Shown here in pieces: positions 1 to 8,286 of a DNA stretch of 17,393 nt (position 1 is its first letter; every line of letters starts with the position of its first letter). Source of the DNA: Burkholderiales bacterium (GTDB lineage Bacteria > Pseudomonadota > Gammaproteobacteria > Burkholderiales > Burkholderiaceae); NCBI GenBank assembly GCA_947447845.1, contig CANFNO010000010.1, forward strand, positions 1 to 17,393, in the 5' to 3' direction. Under the pieces are notes generated by a model, which had not been told where the DNA came from, did not search any database, and was given only the letters and a program-made list of their open reading frames with translations. The translations under genes and the position numbers were made by a program.

Positions 1-1
1 C

Positions 2-478
2 AAGCACTCGATCATCAGCGCCTACTTTCCCAGTGGCTCGTCGGGCGAAGTGAGGCAAGCAGCCAAGTTCCGCTTTCTGGACGAGATGTACCCCTATTTG
101 ATGGCGCTCAAGGGTCAGCGCGATTTCATTCTGTGCGGCGACATCAACATTGCGCACCAGGAAATCGACCTGAAAAACTTCAAGGGCAACCGCAAGAACT
201 CCGGTTTTCTTCCTGAGGAGCGCGCCTGGATGACCAAGCTTCTGACGGAAGGCGGCATGGTCGATGTGTACCGTCAGTTGGAGCCCACCGCCACCGATGA
301 CGCCTACACCTGGTGGAGCAACCGCGGCGAGGCCTATGCCAAGAACGTAGGCTGGCGGTTGGACTACCACTTATCAACGCCAGCCCTGGCAACCGGGGCG
401 CGCAAGGTGGACATCTACAAGGGTGAAAAGTTCTCGGACCACGCGCCCGTGACGATTGGCTACGACTGGGCGAGCTAA
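2..478 (+). CDS. xth: Exodeoxyribonuclease III, 3' part (5' end outside window)
   Basis: This is the C-terminal 158 residues of an ExoIII/AP endonuclease of the endonuclease-exonuclease-phosphatase fold, which cuts DNA 5' of abasic sites and degrades 3' ends in base excision repair. The reading frame is open from base 2, and its first residues (KHSIISAYFPSGSSGE) match the middle of the family, so the apparent GTG at 50 is internal and not a start. Visible active-site motifs are CGDINIAH (the Asp/Asn pair), the W..NRG..YAKNVGWRLDY segment and the terminal SDHAPV containing the catalytic Asp-His. Family members are about 255-270 aa, so roughly 100 residues lie upstream of the window. The stop codon overlaps the stop of the convergent kinase gene by 4 bp, and I see no terminator between them. 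The family assignment is secure; whether it is the xthA or the exoA type is not decided. Confidence 0.93.
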   Translation, partial: KHSIISAYFPSGSSGEVRQAAKFRFLDEMYPYLMALKGQRDFILCGDINIAHQEIDLKNFKGNRKNSGFLPEERAWMTKLLTEGGMVDVYRQLEPTATDDAYTWWSNRGEAYAKNVGWRLDYHLSTPALATGARKVDIYKGEKFSDHAPVTIGYDWAS

Positions 479-1899
479 GTGGCGTGAAGCTGGTGATGAG
501 AGTGAATGGCCGTCTGCAAAATGTGCTGTGCATTGGGGAAATCGAAGCCCTCAACAGCATGCCCGAACATCTCCGAGCGATTGCCAAGGAGTTGGGATAA
601 CAGGGGCTGCTGCGCTTGCCACACGAGCTGCGCTGCGAGTCCATCTTCAGCCAGCAAGGCCATCAAATGCCCGCTAATCTGGCTCAATTTGTTCCAGTCC
701 ATGCCTTCAGACTGCGTGGCTCTGAGGCTGCCGCGTGCAAACGGGACCTCAGCCCAAAACGTACTGCCTTGTCCTAACTGACTGACCACGCCAACGGTAC
801 CCCCCATCATCTGCGTGAGGAATTTGCATATCGTCAATCCGATGCCCACGCCACCATAAGCGCGGTCTATTGATGCGTCACCTTGCTCGAAGGGTTCGAA
901 GATGCGGCCCTGATCTTCGCTGCGAATGCCTATGCCGCGGTCCTCCACTTCGAACCGCAGCACGATCTGCGAGCCACGCGCCTCGGTCAGGCGTATCCGC
1001 AAAATGACAAGTCCCTTCGCGGAAAACTTGATGGCATTGCCCATTAAATTGGCCAGTATTTGGCCCAGTCGCAGTGGGTCGCCATGAAGGTCTTGAGGCA
1101 CCACCTGGTCGATCTGCACCTCAAGCGACAGCCCCTTGTTGCGCGCGCGTTCACGCACCAACCCCAGGCATGCATCGACCACGGTCTGCAAATCGAAGTC
1201 CATGGTCTCAATCTCAAACTTATTGGCCTCGAACCTGGACATATCCAAAATGTCATTCAATAGCGACAACAGGCTCTTGCCGGACAAAGCGATTTTTTCC
1301 ATTTGCGATTGGACTTGGGGATCCGGAATCCGCTTGGCCACCAGGTGAGAAATGCCCAAAACAATATTCAGTGGCGTGCGGAATTCGTGGCTCATATTGG
1401 CTAACAAGTTAGCCCGGGCCTGCTGCGCCGTTTCGATTTTAAGCAGAGCGTCCTTGAGCGCTTGCGTGCGTTCCTGAACCCGCTGCTCCAGTTCGGCATT
1501 GAGCTGACCTACCTCGCGCTCGCGAGCCCGATGACTCAGGTGCATCTTGACCCGCGCCTTGACTACGGTGGGATTGATGGGTTTGTGGATAAAGTCGACT
1601 GCGCCCGCATTGAGAGCGGATGTCTCGCTCAGTGGGTCATTCTTGGCTGTCACAAAGATCACCGGGATGCTGGCGGTCAGGGCACTGGCTTGCAGTTCTG
1701 CAAACACTTCGTAGCCATTCATATCCGGCATCATGACATCAAGCAGCACCAGATCGGGCGCCTGCTCGCGGATCCGCTGCAAGCCCTTGGACCCTGACAA
1801 TGCGAAACGGACTTCAGCAATGCCGTCTAGCGCATGAACCAGCATATCTATGTTGTCGGTCACATCATCAATGATGAGGATGCGGGGTCTTGGCGCCAT
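475..1899 (-). CDS. Response regulator-histidine kinase fusion (REC-HisKA-HATPase)
   Basis: A soluble 474-aa signalling kinase without membrane segments. Residues 1-125 form a receiver domain with the acidic pair DD at 11-12, phospho-acceptor D54 (LLDVMMPDMNG), T84 and K106. A coiled coil rich in E/Q/R (about 125-162) leads to the HisKA domain with phospho-acceptor H171 (NMSHEFRTPLN). The ATPase domain has an N-box (LMGNAIKFS), a G1 box (EDRGIGI), an F box (FEPFEQ) and a G2 box (GGVGIGLTICK). The last ~85 residues form an extra helical module (LLAEDGLAAQ, then GFDFPNAQHIL), a tail I recall from other betaproteobacterial hybrid kinases. The order REC-kinase suggests that an upstream phosphorelay controls kinase activity. 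The start at 1899 is supported by GGGAG 6 nt upstream. It is divergent from the cyclic-di-GMP gene, which may be a partner. The ligand and the cognate regulator are unknown. Confidence 0.9.
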   Translation of the reverse strand: MAPRPRILIIDDVTDNIDMLVHALDGIAEVRFALSGSKGLQRIREQAPDLVLLDVMMPDMNGYEVFAELQASALTASIPVIFVTAKNDPLSETSALNAGAVDFIHKPINPTVVKARVKMHLSHRAREREVGQLNAELEQRVQERTQALKDALLKIETAQQARANLLANMSHEFRTPLNIVLGISHLVAKRIPDPQVQSQMEKIALSGKSLLSLLNDILDMSRFEANKFEIETMDFDLQTVVDACLGLVRERARNKGLSLEVQIDQVVPQDLHGDPLRLGQILANLMGNAIKFSAKGLVILRIRLTEARGSQIVLRFEVEDRGIGIRSEDQGRIFEPFEQGDASIDRAYGGVGIGLTICKFLTQMMGGTVGVVSQLGQGSTFWAEVPFARGSLRATQSEGMDWNKLSQISGHLMALLAEDGLAAQLVWQAQQPLLSQLLGNRSEMFGHAVEGFDFPNAQHILQTAIHSHHQLHAT

Positions 1900-1909
1900 G
1901 TTGAACTCC

Positions 1910-1919
1910 CGAATATTCG
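1910..1919. promoter_or_regulatory. 10-bp perfect palindrome upstream of the kinase gene
   Basis: CGAATATTCG is a perfect palindrome just upstream of the Shine-Dalgarno of the receiver-kinase gene, within the 248-bp divergent spacer. Its position would suit an operator acting on the kinase transcript. Ten base pairs can occur by chance, and no second copy was found nearby, so the call is weak. Confidence 0.2.
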
Positions 1920-2027
1920 ACCCTTATAGCGCATTCAGCGACCGTCGTGTTCGAATGGAATGAACGAATAGGTGAACAATCGGATACACCAAAAACGCCA
2001 CCCGGCCCAACAATTGCTGAAACGCGA

Positions 2028-2054
2028 TTGCGAATGTTATTCTCTTGCTATAAA
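2028..2054 (+). promoter_or_regulatory. Candidate sigma70 promoter for the PAS-GGDEF-EAL/HDOD unit
   Basis: TTGCGA (2028-2033) and TATAAA (2049-2054) form a -35/-10 pair with a 15-bp spacer, shorter than the usual 17. It lies about 95 bp before the ATG at 2148. It is the best AT-rich match in the divergent spacer (1900-2147), but the short spacer makes the call tentative. Confidence 0.3.
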
Positions 2055-2147
2055 TTTTGATGGAGTCTGAATGGGTGCACTGACAGGCGTCGCGATGACC
2101 ACCGGTCATTTGCAGCCCTACATTCACGGTTGCAGGGTGCGAAAACC

Positions 2148-3776
2148 ATGAGTTCGCCAACCTTGGATCGGGTGATGGACGCCGTTTTGCGGGTCGATGC
2201 AAACTTCGACATTCATTTCATTTCCGAGCCGGGGCAGCGGTGGTTTACCCGGGTAGCTGGCGCTGAATTGCCCACCAACTTTATCCAGCGGGTGCATCCC
2301 GACGATGTGGATCCATTGCGGCGATCGCTGCTGGCATCGACAGAAAACTTCAACTGCGACCTGCGCCTCGTGCAGGGTGACACGGAGTGCTGGATCAACC
2401 TACGCAGTTTCCCACTCCCTGCAGCACGGCAATATGTGTTTTGCATCTTCGACATTTCGATGTGGAAAACCGAAAACTCGGCCCTTCGACACGCCGCTGA
2501 GCACGATGCATTGACCGGACTGCCGAATCGCAGCTTCTTGAAAAGAACGGTGGAGCAATGGATTGCCGATGGCAACGAACCGTTCTGCGTGGCGTTGTTG
2601 GATCTGGATGGTTTCAAGAAGGTCAATGACACGTACGGTCACACCATGGGCGATGCGGTTCTGATTGAGACGACCCGGCGTCTGAGCAAGTTGATAGGCC
2701 CAGGTGATGTGATGGCCCGGCTTGGAGGCGATGAATTTGTGCTGCTGTTTGCGGACAAACACGCCCTGGCGGCAAAAAGTGCCCTGAAAAACGTCTTGCT
2801 GGCCGTTGCCCGGCCCTACGACACAGCACCGCACAACGCCTATCTGGGCGTCAGCATTGGTGTGGCTGAGTACCCGTTGCATGGCGATGACTATTCGTTG
2901 CTTTTGAAGAACGCAGATACCGCGATGTATCACTCCAAAAATGCGGGCAAAAACCGGGTTACCGTCTTTACACTGACAGAACAGAACGTGGATTTTTCCA
3001 TCAAGGCCGCTATCCATAACGGGATTCAAGACGGCGAGTTCTACATGGAGTACCAACCCCAATACGACATGCATCGCAATCTGGTGGGGGCCGAGTCGCT
3101 GATGCGCTGGACCAACCGCACCCTGGGCCGCGTGGGTCCAAACCAATTCATCCCGATTGTGGAAGACGCGGGCCTGATGCCTTTTCTGGGCAAATGGGCC
3201 TTGCGCTATTCGTGCCACCAATTGAAGAAATTCCATGCAATGGCGCCTGATTTTGTGCTCTCGGTCAATGTGTCGCCGGTCCAATTCGGTGGCGACCATT
3301 TTGATGAAGAGGTGCTGGAAGTCATCCGCGAAACCGGCATCGACCCGACCAAATTGATTTTGGAAATCACCGAGTCCACGCTGATGAACAGCCAGGAGAA
3401 GACCGAGCGCGCCTTAGCGCGCCTGCGTGAAAATGGCATTCGCTTTTCGATTGACGACTTTGGTACCGGTTTTTCCAGCCTCTCGTACCTCACACGGCTG
3501 CCGGTTTCCAGTATCAAGATCGACAAGGCTTTCATCACGGCCATGGGGGAAGAACTCTCCGGCACCTCCCCGGACAAAAAACTGGTGAGCGCCATGATCA
3601 ACCTGGCACACAGCATTGAACTTAAAGTCGTTGCCGAAGGCGTGGAGACAGAGGCCCAATTTGCCTTTCTCAAGTCGGCTGGATGCAACCTGATTCAAGG
3701 TTATCTGTTGGGGCGCCCCATGTCGGCTGACGGCATTGCACGCCAGTTCAAATCATTGACTGAATTGGCAGCATGA
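2148..3776 (+). CDS. PAS-GGDEF-EAL cyclic-di-GMP turnover protein
   Basis: A 542-aa cytoplasmic protein combining a PAS-like sensor (about 5-108, ending in the usual YVFCIFDIS strand), a diguanylate cyclase domain and a phosphodiesterase domain. The cyclase signature GGDEF is intact (193-197), with DALTGLPNR at 120-128 and LDLDGFKKVND. The inhibitory I-site lacks its arginine: GPGD at 184-187 stands where RxxD is expected. The EAL motif reads ESL (316-318), keeping the metal-binding Glu. The other catalytic positions are present: SVNVS, EITES, IDDFGTGFSSLSYL, IKIDKAF, AEGVE and QGYLLGRP. Both activities are therefore possible. I chose the ATG at 2148, with AGGG 11 nt upstream; an in-frame TTG at 2130 would add six residues. 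The stop overlaps the next start (ATGA), so the two are co-translated. I infer a role in switching between motile and sessile states. Confidence 0.93.
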   Translation: MSSPTLDRVMDAVLRVDANFDIHFISEPGQRWFTRVAGAELPTNFIQRVHPDDVDPLRRSLLASTENFNCDLRLVQGDTECWINLRSFPLPAARQYVFCIFDISMWKTENSALRHAAEHDALTGLPNRSFLKRTVEQWIADGNEPFCVALLDLDGFKKVNDTYGHTMGDAVLIETTRRLSKLIGPGDVMARLGGDEFVLLFADKHALAAKSALKNVLLAVARPYDTAPHNAYLGVSIGVAEYPLHGDDYSLLLKNADTAMYHSKNAGKNRVTVFTLTEQNVDFSIKAAIHNGIQDGEFYMEYQPQYDMHRNLVGAESLMRWTNRTLGRVGPNQFIPIVEDAGLMPFLGKWALRYSCHQLKKFHAMAPDFVLSVNVSPVQFGGDHFDEEVLEVIRETGIDPTKLILEITESTLMNSQEKTERALARLRENGIRFSIDDFGTGFSSLSYLTRLPVSSIKIDKAFITAMGEELSGTSPDKKLVSAMINLAHSIELKVVAEGVETEAQFAFLKSAGCNLIQGYLLGRPMSADGIARQFKSLTELAA

Positions 3777-5059
3777 CCCTCAACGTGCTGGACAAGTTAC
3801 TGCATGCCATGCAGGGATCCAAGGGGGTTCCAGCCACGGAGCGATCAGTCGCGTCCGTCCTGGGTGCGCTAGATATTGGCGACGAAGGCAAGCATGAGGT
3901 GGTGCATCACATCATCGAGGATTTTGCCCTGACGCAAAAGGTGCTGAAGTTGGCAAATTCAGCCATGTATGCGCCATTTGGTGCGGGCGCTTCGTCGGTC
4001 TCATCGGCCATGGACGTGCTAGGAGCAGAGGCAGTTTTGCACCTGGTTCTCGGAACCGATCTGATATCTGAAGAACAAGTGCATCAAGACGAGAATCTCT
4101 CCCGCACGCTGCTGGCCTCTGAACTGGCGCGCAACGCCTGTGCCGAACGCGCTGAGGATGCATCGATTGCCACGCTGATGTTTGAGATCGGCCGCTTGAT
4201 GACCGCCAAGTATCTGCTTGCAGAGACTGCGGCCATTGACCACCGCATCGCGCAGGGCATGGATGTGCGGGAGGCTGCAATCGAGGTGCTGGGCATGTCT
4301 TACCAGGAACTGGGGGTGGAACTGGCAGCACGCTGGAATCTGCCGCTGAGCATTCTGTCCACGATTGATGGCACGGGTGACCCCACCCTTGTCGGTATTG
4401 CCCGTTTTTCCAGCCAGGCTTCGTCCCTGATTCATGAGGGCAAGTCGGAGGCGGTCAATACGCTGCTGCAAAACCTGAATTTGCCGGGCGTCGACAAGAG
4501 CCGCTTGAGTGCACTCATGGCGCGCAAAGTTGAAGAAACAAAGCCTTTCCAGATGGCACGGCAAAACGCAAGCGCCGAGCGCCCTTTAAACGCGTTGTTG
4601 CAAATGCTGTCCCTCGAAAAAAAGGCTTCGGTAGAAGAACTGGCAAACGCCATGTTGCCGGAGTTAGCGGCACTATTAAAGACGGCGCACTGTTTGCTGT
4701 TCATGCTGACACGCTCCGGAGATTTCCGCGTGCGCAATGGCTATGGCAAAGGCATTGACGAGATTAAGAGTCGTCTACGAATTTCGGCAGAGTTCATGCC
4801 CACCACTTTTCACGCGGCAATCAAGAACAACATCGACATCTCCATTGCCGATGTTTCCAAACTGAGGGAAGTGTCGCTTCCAGAAGGCTATCGACAACTG
4901 CTGCCGCAGATAACCAAATTCATCATCCTGCCCATTGCCACCAGTCGGGTTTCCGGACTGCTTTACTGCGACTGGGATTCAGACACCACGCTTAAGACCG
5001 CCGAGATGGAAGTGGTCAAACAACTGCGCTCACTCTTCGTGCCGGTGTTTCCGCAATAG
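3773..5059 (+). CDS. HDOD domain protein with C-terminal GAF-like domain
   Basis: A 428-aa soluble protein. Residues about 15-215 match the HDOD fold, a relative of HD hydrolases that usually lacks catalytic metal ligands and acts as a signalling scaffold. Visible marks are the helix IIEDFALTQKVLKLANSAMY (49-68), the SVSSAMDVLGAEAVLHL segment and ATLMFEIGRLM. After a linker, about 280-425 looks like a GAF-type sensor (LPELAALLKTAHCLLFMLT at 295-313, then ITKFIILPIATSRVSGLLY). This pairing of HDOD with a sensor is frequent in betaproteobacteria. The ATG overlaps the stop of the PAS-GGDEF-EAL gene (ATGA), implying translational coupling and a shared pathway. The HDOD call is strong; the GAF call rests on overall pattern only. 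The ligand is unknown. Confidence 0.85.
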   Translation: MTLNVLDKLLHAMQGSKGVPATERSVASVLGALDIGDEGKHEVVHHIIEDFALTQKVLKLANSAMYAPFGAGASSVSSAMDVLGAEAVLHLVLGTDLISEEQVHQDENLSRTLLASELARNACAERAEDASIATLMFEIGRLMTAKYLLAETAAIDHRIAQGMDVREAAIEVLGMSYQELGVELAARWNLPLSILSTIDGTGDPTLVGIARFSSQASSLIHEGKSEAVNTLLQNLNLPGVDKSRLSALMARKVEETKPFQMARQNASAERPLNALLQMLSLEKKASVEELANAMLPELAALLKTAHCLLFMLTRSGDFRVRNGYGKGIDEIKSRLRISAEFMPTTFHAAIKNNIDISIADVSKLREVSLPEGYRQLLPQITKFIILPIATSRVSGLLYCDWDSDTTLKTAEMEVVKQLRSLFVPVFPQ

Positions 5060-5228
5060 CGGGCTGCTTGCGCTTGCAAGCGAGACTGTTTGCGTTTGGT
5101 CAGTCGCGCCTTACTTTATTCAAAATAAACCCATCGACTCATGCATCTTAGGTTGCCCGCGGGGCTCACGAGGGGTATAAAGTTTCTGTCAGCGTTTAAC
5201 TCTAATTAACTCAGTCGAAGGAGCTCCC

Positions 5229-5699
5229 ATGCGATCTATTGCAACTGCATCCAGTTTCGTGCTGGCACTGGCCATCGGCCTTGCTTCTGGTTTGGCTTCT
5301 GCCGAAACAAAAGCGACGGCTGCCGAGGCCACCGCCATGGTGAAAAAGGGCGTCGCAGCCCTCAAAGCAGGTGGCAAGGATCACGACAAGCTCTACAGCG
5401 AGATCACGGCCAAGGACGCCAAATGGGCAGATCGTGACCTCTACCTGGTGGTGTACAGCATGGACGGAACGGTCAAGGCCCATGGCGCCAATGCCAAATT
5501 GGTTGGCAACAACCTGATGGACATGCTGGACATCGATGGCAAGCCCTACATCAAAGAGCGCATTGAGCTGGCCAAGTCCAAGGGGACGTTCTGGCAAGAC
5601 TACAAGTTCACCAACCCGACCAGCAAGAAGATCGAGCCCAAGAGCATGTACTGCGAGAAGGTGGACGAACTCGTTGCCTGCGCCGGAATTTATAAATGA
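5229..5699 (+). CDS. Secreted single-Cache domain protein
   Basis: A 156-aa periplasmic protein. A Sec signal peptide is clear at 1-25, with likely cleavage after ASA. Residues about 30-156 match the single Cache (sCache_2) sensor fold: [21 protein letters not shown], then [34 protein letters not shown] and the closing [16 protein letters not shown]. Cache domains bind small organic ligands. There is no membrane anchor or output domain, so it must work through a partner. Two cysteines (142, 151) near the C-terminus could form a disulfide. AAGGAG lies 5 nt before the ATG. The stop overlaps the MCP start (ATGA), so the partner is probably that receptor. It might instead be a free periplasmic binding protein. 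Confidence 0.88.
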   Translation: MRSIATASSFVLALAIGLASGLASAETKATAAEATAMVKKGVAALKAGGKDHDKLYSEITAKDAKWADRDLYLVVYSMDGTVKAHGANAKLVGNNLMDMLDIDGKPYIKERIELAKSKGTFWQDYKFTNPTSKKIEPKSMYCEKVDELVACAGIYK

Positions 5700-7261
5700 A
5701 GCTTGGCTACAAATTACTGGCCGCGCCACTCTTGACCGCGGTCGTGGTGATTGCTGCCGGTCAGATCAACGGCTACCTGCAAAACGTTCAGGCAGAGAAG
5801 GGCCTGGCCTCATCGCAGGTCAGCCTGGATTTGTTTAAGACCATGGCCAGCGCCCAACAACAAATGGCCGAGGTGCACGCCGGGGTGTATCGCACCGTGG
5901 CACTTATTGATTCGCTGGACGAAGCCCGGGTCAAGTCTGTGCGAGCAGATTTTGGAGCGCAGCTTGCAGGCGTTAAACGGGTTGTGGAGACGCTCGCCAG
6001 CAATTCAGACTTGGACGCCAAAGTGCAGGGCGAAATCAAGGCCGCTGCTGATTTGGTGGGCACTTACACCAAGCAGGCCGATGCCGCCATCAATTTTGCG
6101 CAGATGGATGCCAATACCGGGGTCGGTGCCATGCAGCGCGCCGAAGTCACCTTCAAGCAGTTGATCAAGGCTGCCGGAGCGATTACTTCTGAAATCGAAG
6201 CGAGCTCGCAAGAAACCATAAAGCAATCACGCGACAAAGGTCGCAACATCAGTTGGATTTTGGCACTGGTCTCCCTGCTAGTCGGCGGCGGCGCCGTGCT
6301 GGTAGCCTGGAGAATGCAAGGCAAGATTGTGAAGGAATTGGCGCATGCGGCTGATCTGGCCAACGAAGTAGCCAACGGCAATCTGGCGGTCAATGCGGCC
6401 ACAGAACGGGACGATGAGGTGGGCGACTTGTTGCGGGCGATGGCAAGCATGATCCACCAGTTGAACGAATCCATCGCCACGGTGCGGGAATCATCGGAGT
6501 CGATCCGCCAGGCCAGCGCAGAGATTGCCAATGGCAATCAGGACTTAAGCGTGCGTACAGAGCAGACCGCCACCAACTTGCAACGCGCATCAACCTCGAC
6601 CGAGCAGCTCAACATCACCGTGCACCAGTCTGCAGAATCGGCACGACAAGCCTTCGAATTGGCCGGCAATGCATCGACAGTCGCGGCGCGCGGTGGTGAG
6701 GTGGTGGGCCAGGTCGTCTCGACCATGGAAGAAATCAACGTCAGTGCACGCAAGATTTCCGACATCATCAGCGTCATTGACGGCATAGCCTTTCAGACCA
6801 ATATTCTGGCACTCAATGCCGCCGTGGAAGCTGCTCGCGCCGGTGAACAAGGGCGCGGTTTTGCGGTGGTGGCCAGCGAAGTGCGCTCGCTTGCCGGGCG
6901 CTCTGCCGAAGCAGCCAAGGAAATCAAAACTTTGATCGGGGTGTCGGTGACCAAAGTGGATTCGGGCTCGCGCCTGGTAGCCAGCGCCGGAGAAACAATG
7001 AACGAAATCGTCGGCTCGGTGCAACGTGTCTCAGACATGATTGGCCAGATTTCGGCGGCGTCCAACGAGCAAAGCGAGGGCATCAGCCATGTCAATCTGG
7101 CTGTATCCGAACTGGATCAGATGACCCAGCAAAACGCCGCCTTGGTGGAGCAATCAGCCGCAGCGGCTGAGAGTCTGCGCGAACAAGCGCAACGTTTGGC
7201 ACAGGTGGTTTCGACATTCAAACTGTCGACGAAAAGCCGCCCTTTGCTGGCCATACGCTGA
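5696..7261 (+). CDS. Methyl-accepting chemotaxis protein
   Basis: A 521-aa transmembrane chemoreceptor. TM1 is about 5-24, a helical periplasmic region resembling a four-helix bundle runs to about 184, TM2 is 185-206, and a HAMP linker follows (about 207-260). The cytoplasmic signalling domain contains the near-invariant hairpin tip (364-400: [38 protein letters not shown]), which contacts CheA and CheW. Alanine/Glu/Gln-rich helices on either side (for example [17 protein letters not shown] and [17 protein letters not shown]) offer methylation sites. There is no C-terminal NWETF-type pentapeptide for CheR/CheB. The ATG is embedded in the stop of the Cache gene. I infer that the receptor reads ligand occupancy of the secreted Cache protein. 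Flagellar chemotaxis is the likely output, though a non-flagellar pathway is not excluded. Confidence 0.95.
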   Translation: MKLGYKLLAAPLLTAVVVIAAGQINGYLQNVQAEKGLASSQVSLDLFKTMASAQQQMAEVHAGVYRTVALIDSLDEARVKSVRADFGAQLAGVKRVVETLASNSDLDAKVQGEIKAAADLVGTYTKQADAAINFAQMDANTGVGAMQRAEVTFKQLIKAAGAITSEIEASSQETIKQSRDKGRNISWILALVSLLVGGGAVLVAWRMQGKIVKELAHAADLANEVANGNLAVNAATERDDEVGDLLRAMASMIHQLNESIATVRESSESIRQASAEIANGNQDLSVRTEQTATNLQRASTSTEQLNITVHQSAESARQAFELAGNASTVAARGGEVVGQVVSTMEEINVSARKISDIISVIDGIAFQTNILALNAAVEAARAGEQGRGFAVVASEVRSLAGRSAEAAKEIKTLIGVSVTKVDSGSRLVASAGETMNEIVGSVQRVSDMIGQISAASNEQSEGISHVNLAVSELDQMTQQNAALVEQSAAAAESLREQAQRLAQVVSTFKLSTKSRPLLAIR

Positions 7262-7275
7262 GCCCCAAGCGATTC

Positions 7276-7291
7276 GACGACTCTAGTCGTC
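7276..7291. other. Short inverted repeat between convergent MCP and receiver genes
   Basis: GACGAC-TCTA-GTCGTC forms a 6-bp stem with a 4-nt loop in the 21-bp gap and across the stop codon of the receiver gene. There is no T-run on either strand, so it is at best a weak bidirectional terminator or a 3'-end stabiliser. Confidence 0.3.
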
Positions 7292-7684
7292 CGGGTCGTG
7301 CGCGTGCTGGCGTGTCTGTGCAAAGCAGGCTGCGATTTTGGTGGCAAGCTCCTGCGAACTCACGGGTTTGCTAATGAAGTCTGCAGCACCCAAGGCGAGC
7401 CCGCGCTGCTGCTCATCTGTCTGATGAAGCGTGGTAAGAAAAATAATCGGGATATGCCGGGCCTTGCGGTTTTTCTTTAGCACATCGCACACCTCGAAAC
7501 CATCGAGGTCTGGCATGACCACATCCAGCAAGATCAGGTCCGGCGCATCATCCGCCAATGCCAGCTTGATGCCGCGGCTCCCGCTATTGGCCACCCTGAC
7601 CTGGTAATCCTTGCACAGCAGATTGTTCAGAAGGATCAGGTTACTTGGCGCGTCGTCGATGACGAGAATGGTTTTTTTGTCCAT
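7283..7684 (-). CDS. Stand-alone CheY-like response regulator receiver
   Basis: A 133-aa protein made almost only of a receiver domain. Signature residues are D10-D11 (LVIDDAPSN), the phospho-acceptor D54 in LLDVVMPDLDG, T84 in IIFLTT and K106 in FISKPVS. There is no DNA-binding or enzymatic output domain; the tail (about 120-133) is short and rich in His and Asp. Such proteins act by protein contact, as CheY does at the flagellar motor, or as relays between kinases. AAAGGAG lies 8 nt before the ATG. It converges on the MCP gene and is divergent from the copper locus, so its own promoter must be in the 7685-7926 spacer. It resembles the receiver part of the kinase at 475-1899 more than classical CheY. 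Its partner is unknown. Confidence 0.92.
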   Translation of the reverse strand: MDKKTILVIDDAPSNLILLNNLLCKDYQVRVANSGSRGIKLALADDAPDLILLDVVMPDLDGFEVCDVLKKNRKARHIPIIFLTTLHQTDEQQRGLALGAADFISKPVSSQELATKIAACFAQTRQHAHDPDD

Positions 7685-7867
7685 GGTGTGGACTCCTTTA
7701 AATGGGCTGGTATCGCAACCGGCGTACCCGGGGTTTATCGAAATTCATGGTCAGGCGTATCGCCGCCTTCAGGGATCAATTGTTTGTTTGATCGCAAAAT
7801 CGATAGGACCCAAAGTACCGCTAGTGGACATTTCAGTGCGATATGAATGTGAGAAATTACCGCTTTT

Positions 7868-7880
7868 AGCGAATTTCGCT
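7868..7880. promoter_or_regulatory. Operator-like palindrome before the copper operon
   Basis: AGCGAA-T-TTCGCT is a perfect 6+6 inverted repeat with a 1-bp centre. It lies about 50 bp before the first cruR-like start and just upstream of the best promoter candidate. The left part, TTTTAGCGAA (7864-7873), recurs exactly at 8425-8434, directly before the copper chaperone start. No known copper regulator box is recognised in it. Confidence 0.3.
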
Positions 7881-7889
7881 GAATTCGAC

Positions 7890-7919
7890 TGGACGCATTC
7901 CAAACAACGCGGCAATAAT
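7890..7919 (+). promoter_or_regulatory. Candidate promoter of the copper operon
   Basis: TGGACG (7890-7895) and AATAAT (7914-7919) form a 4/6 and 5/6 match to -35 and -10 with an 18-bp spacer. Transcription would start close to the ATG at 7927, giving a nearly leaderless mRNA. This agrees with the absence of a Shine-Dalgarno before that ATG, but a start farther upstream is equally possible. Confidence 0.3.
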
Positions 7920-7926
7920 CCGCTCC

Positions 7927-8286
7927 ATGCAAACTTTGCGCTCCGCCCACCTCATCGCCCGCTTCGTGCTGGTGTGGTTCGCGCTGTCTATTGGCGTGGC
8001 AATCGCCTCGCCCATGGTGAATCCGCAAAGTCTGCAACTGATTTGCTCCGGCTCGGGCTCCATGAAAGTTGTCAGCATCGATGCTGCGGGTAAATCAACG
8101 ACTACCGTCAGCCACACCCTGGACTGCCCACTGTGCGCCAGCATCAGTGCACCGCCTCCCGTCGATATCATTGGTTTTAGCGCTGTTGCGCCACGGTCCT
8201 ACTCGGCTCCCGTGCAAAACACAGGCAGCTTCACACCTGTACTGGCCACGCCGCCCCCGGCGCGCGGCCCTCCCTCGCTCACCTGA
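7927..8286 (+). CDS. cruR: DUF2946-type copper-responsive upstream regulator 1 (CruR-like)
   Basis: A 119-aa protein with an N-terminal hydrophobic segment (about 11-28), a lone Cys at 40 (LIC), a CPLC motif at 67-70, a Pro/Ser/Ala-rich stretch, and RGPP at 113-116 followed by three residues and the stop. This matches DUF2946/CruR, known in Bordetella pertussis as an upstream ORF whose nascent chain senses copper by CXXC and controls release from a C-terminal RAPP stall. Here RAPP is RGPP. The 42 residues between CPLC and RGPP would place the cysteines at the mouth of the exit tunnel when the ribosome reaches RGPP. It heads the operon, before the copper chaperone. The ATG has no visible Shine-Dalgarno. 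It is the most divergent of the three copies. Membership is well supported; function here is inference. Confidence 0.8.
   Translation: MQTLRSAHLIARFVLVWFALSIGVAIASPMVNPQSLQLICSGSGSMKVVSIDAAGKSTTTVSHTLDCPLCASISAPPPVDIIGFSAVAPRSYSAPVQNTGSFTPVLATPPPARGPPSLT

Noticed and set aside
2400..3299. 299-aa open frame on the minus strand inside the PAS-GGDEF-EAL gene
   Set aside because: It is antisense to a well-supported gene with intact catalytic motifs; its product shows no domain pattern.
5071..5082. Palindrome CGCTTGCAAGCG after the HDOD gene
   Set aside because: No loop of workable length and no T-run, so not a terminator; left without a function.
5178..5204. Possible sigma28 (FliA) promoter before the Cache-MCP pair
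   Set aside because: TAAAGTTT (5178-5185) matches the -35 box exactly, but no GCCGATAA-like -10 is found at the required 11-nt spacing.
7774..7793. Inverted repeat GATCAA...TTGATC in the divergent spacer
   Set aside because: Only 6-bp arms with an 8-nt AT-rich loop and no extension or second copy; too weak to call an operator.
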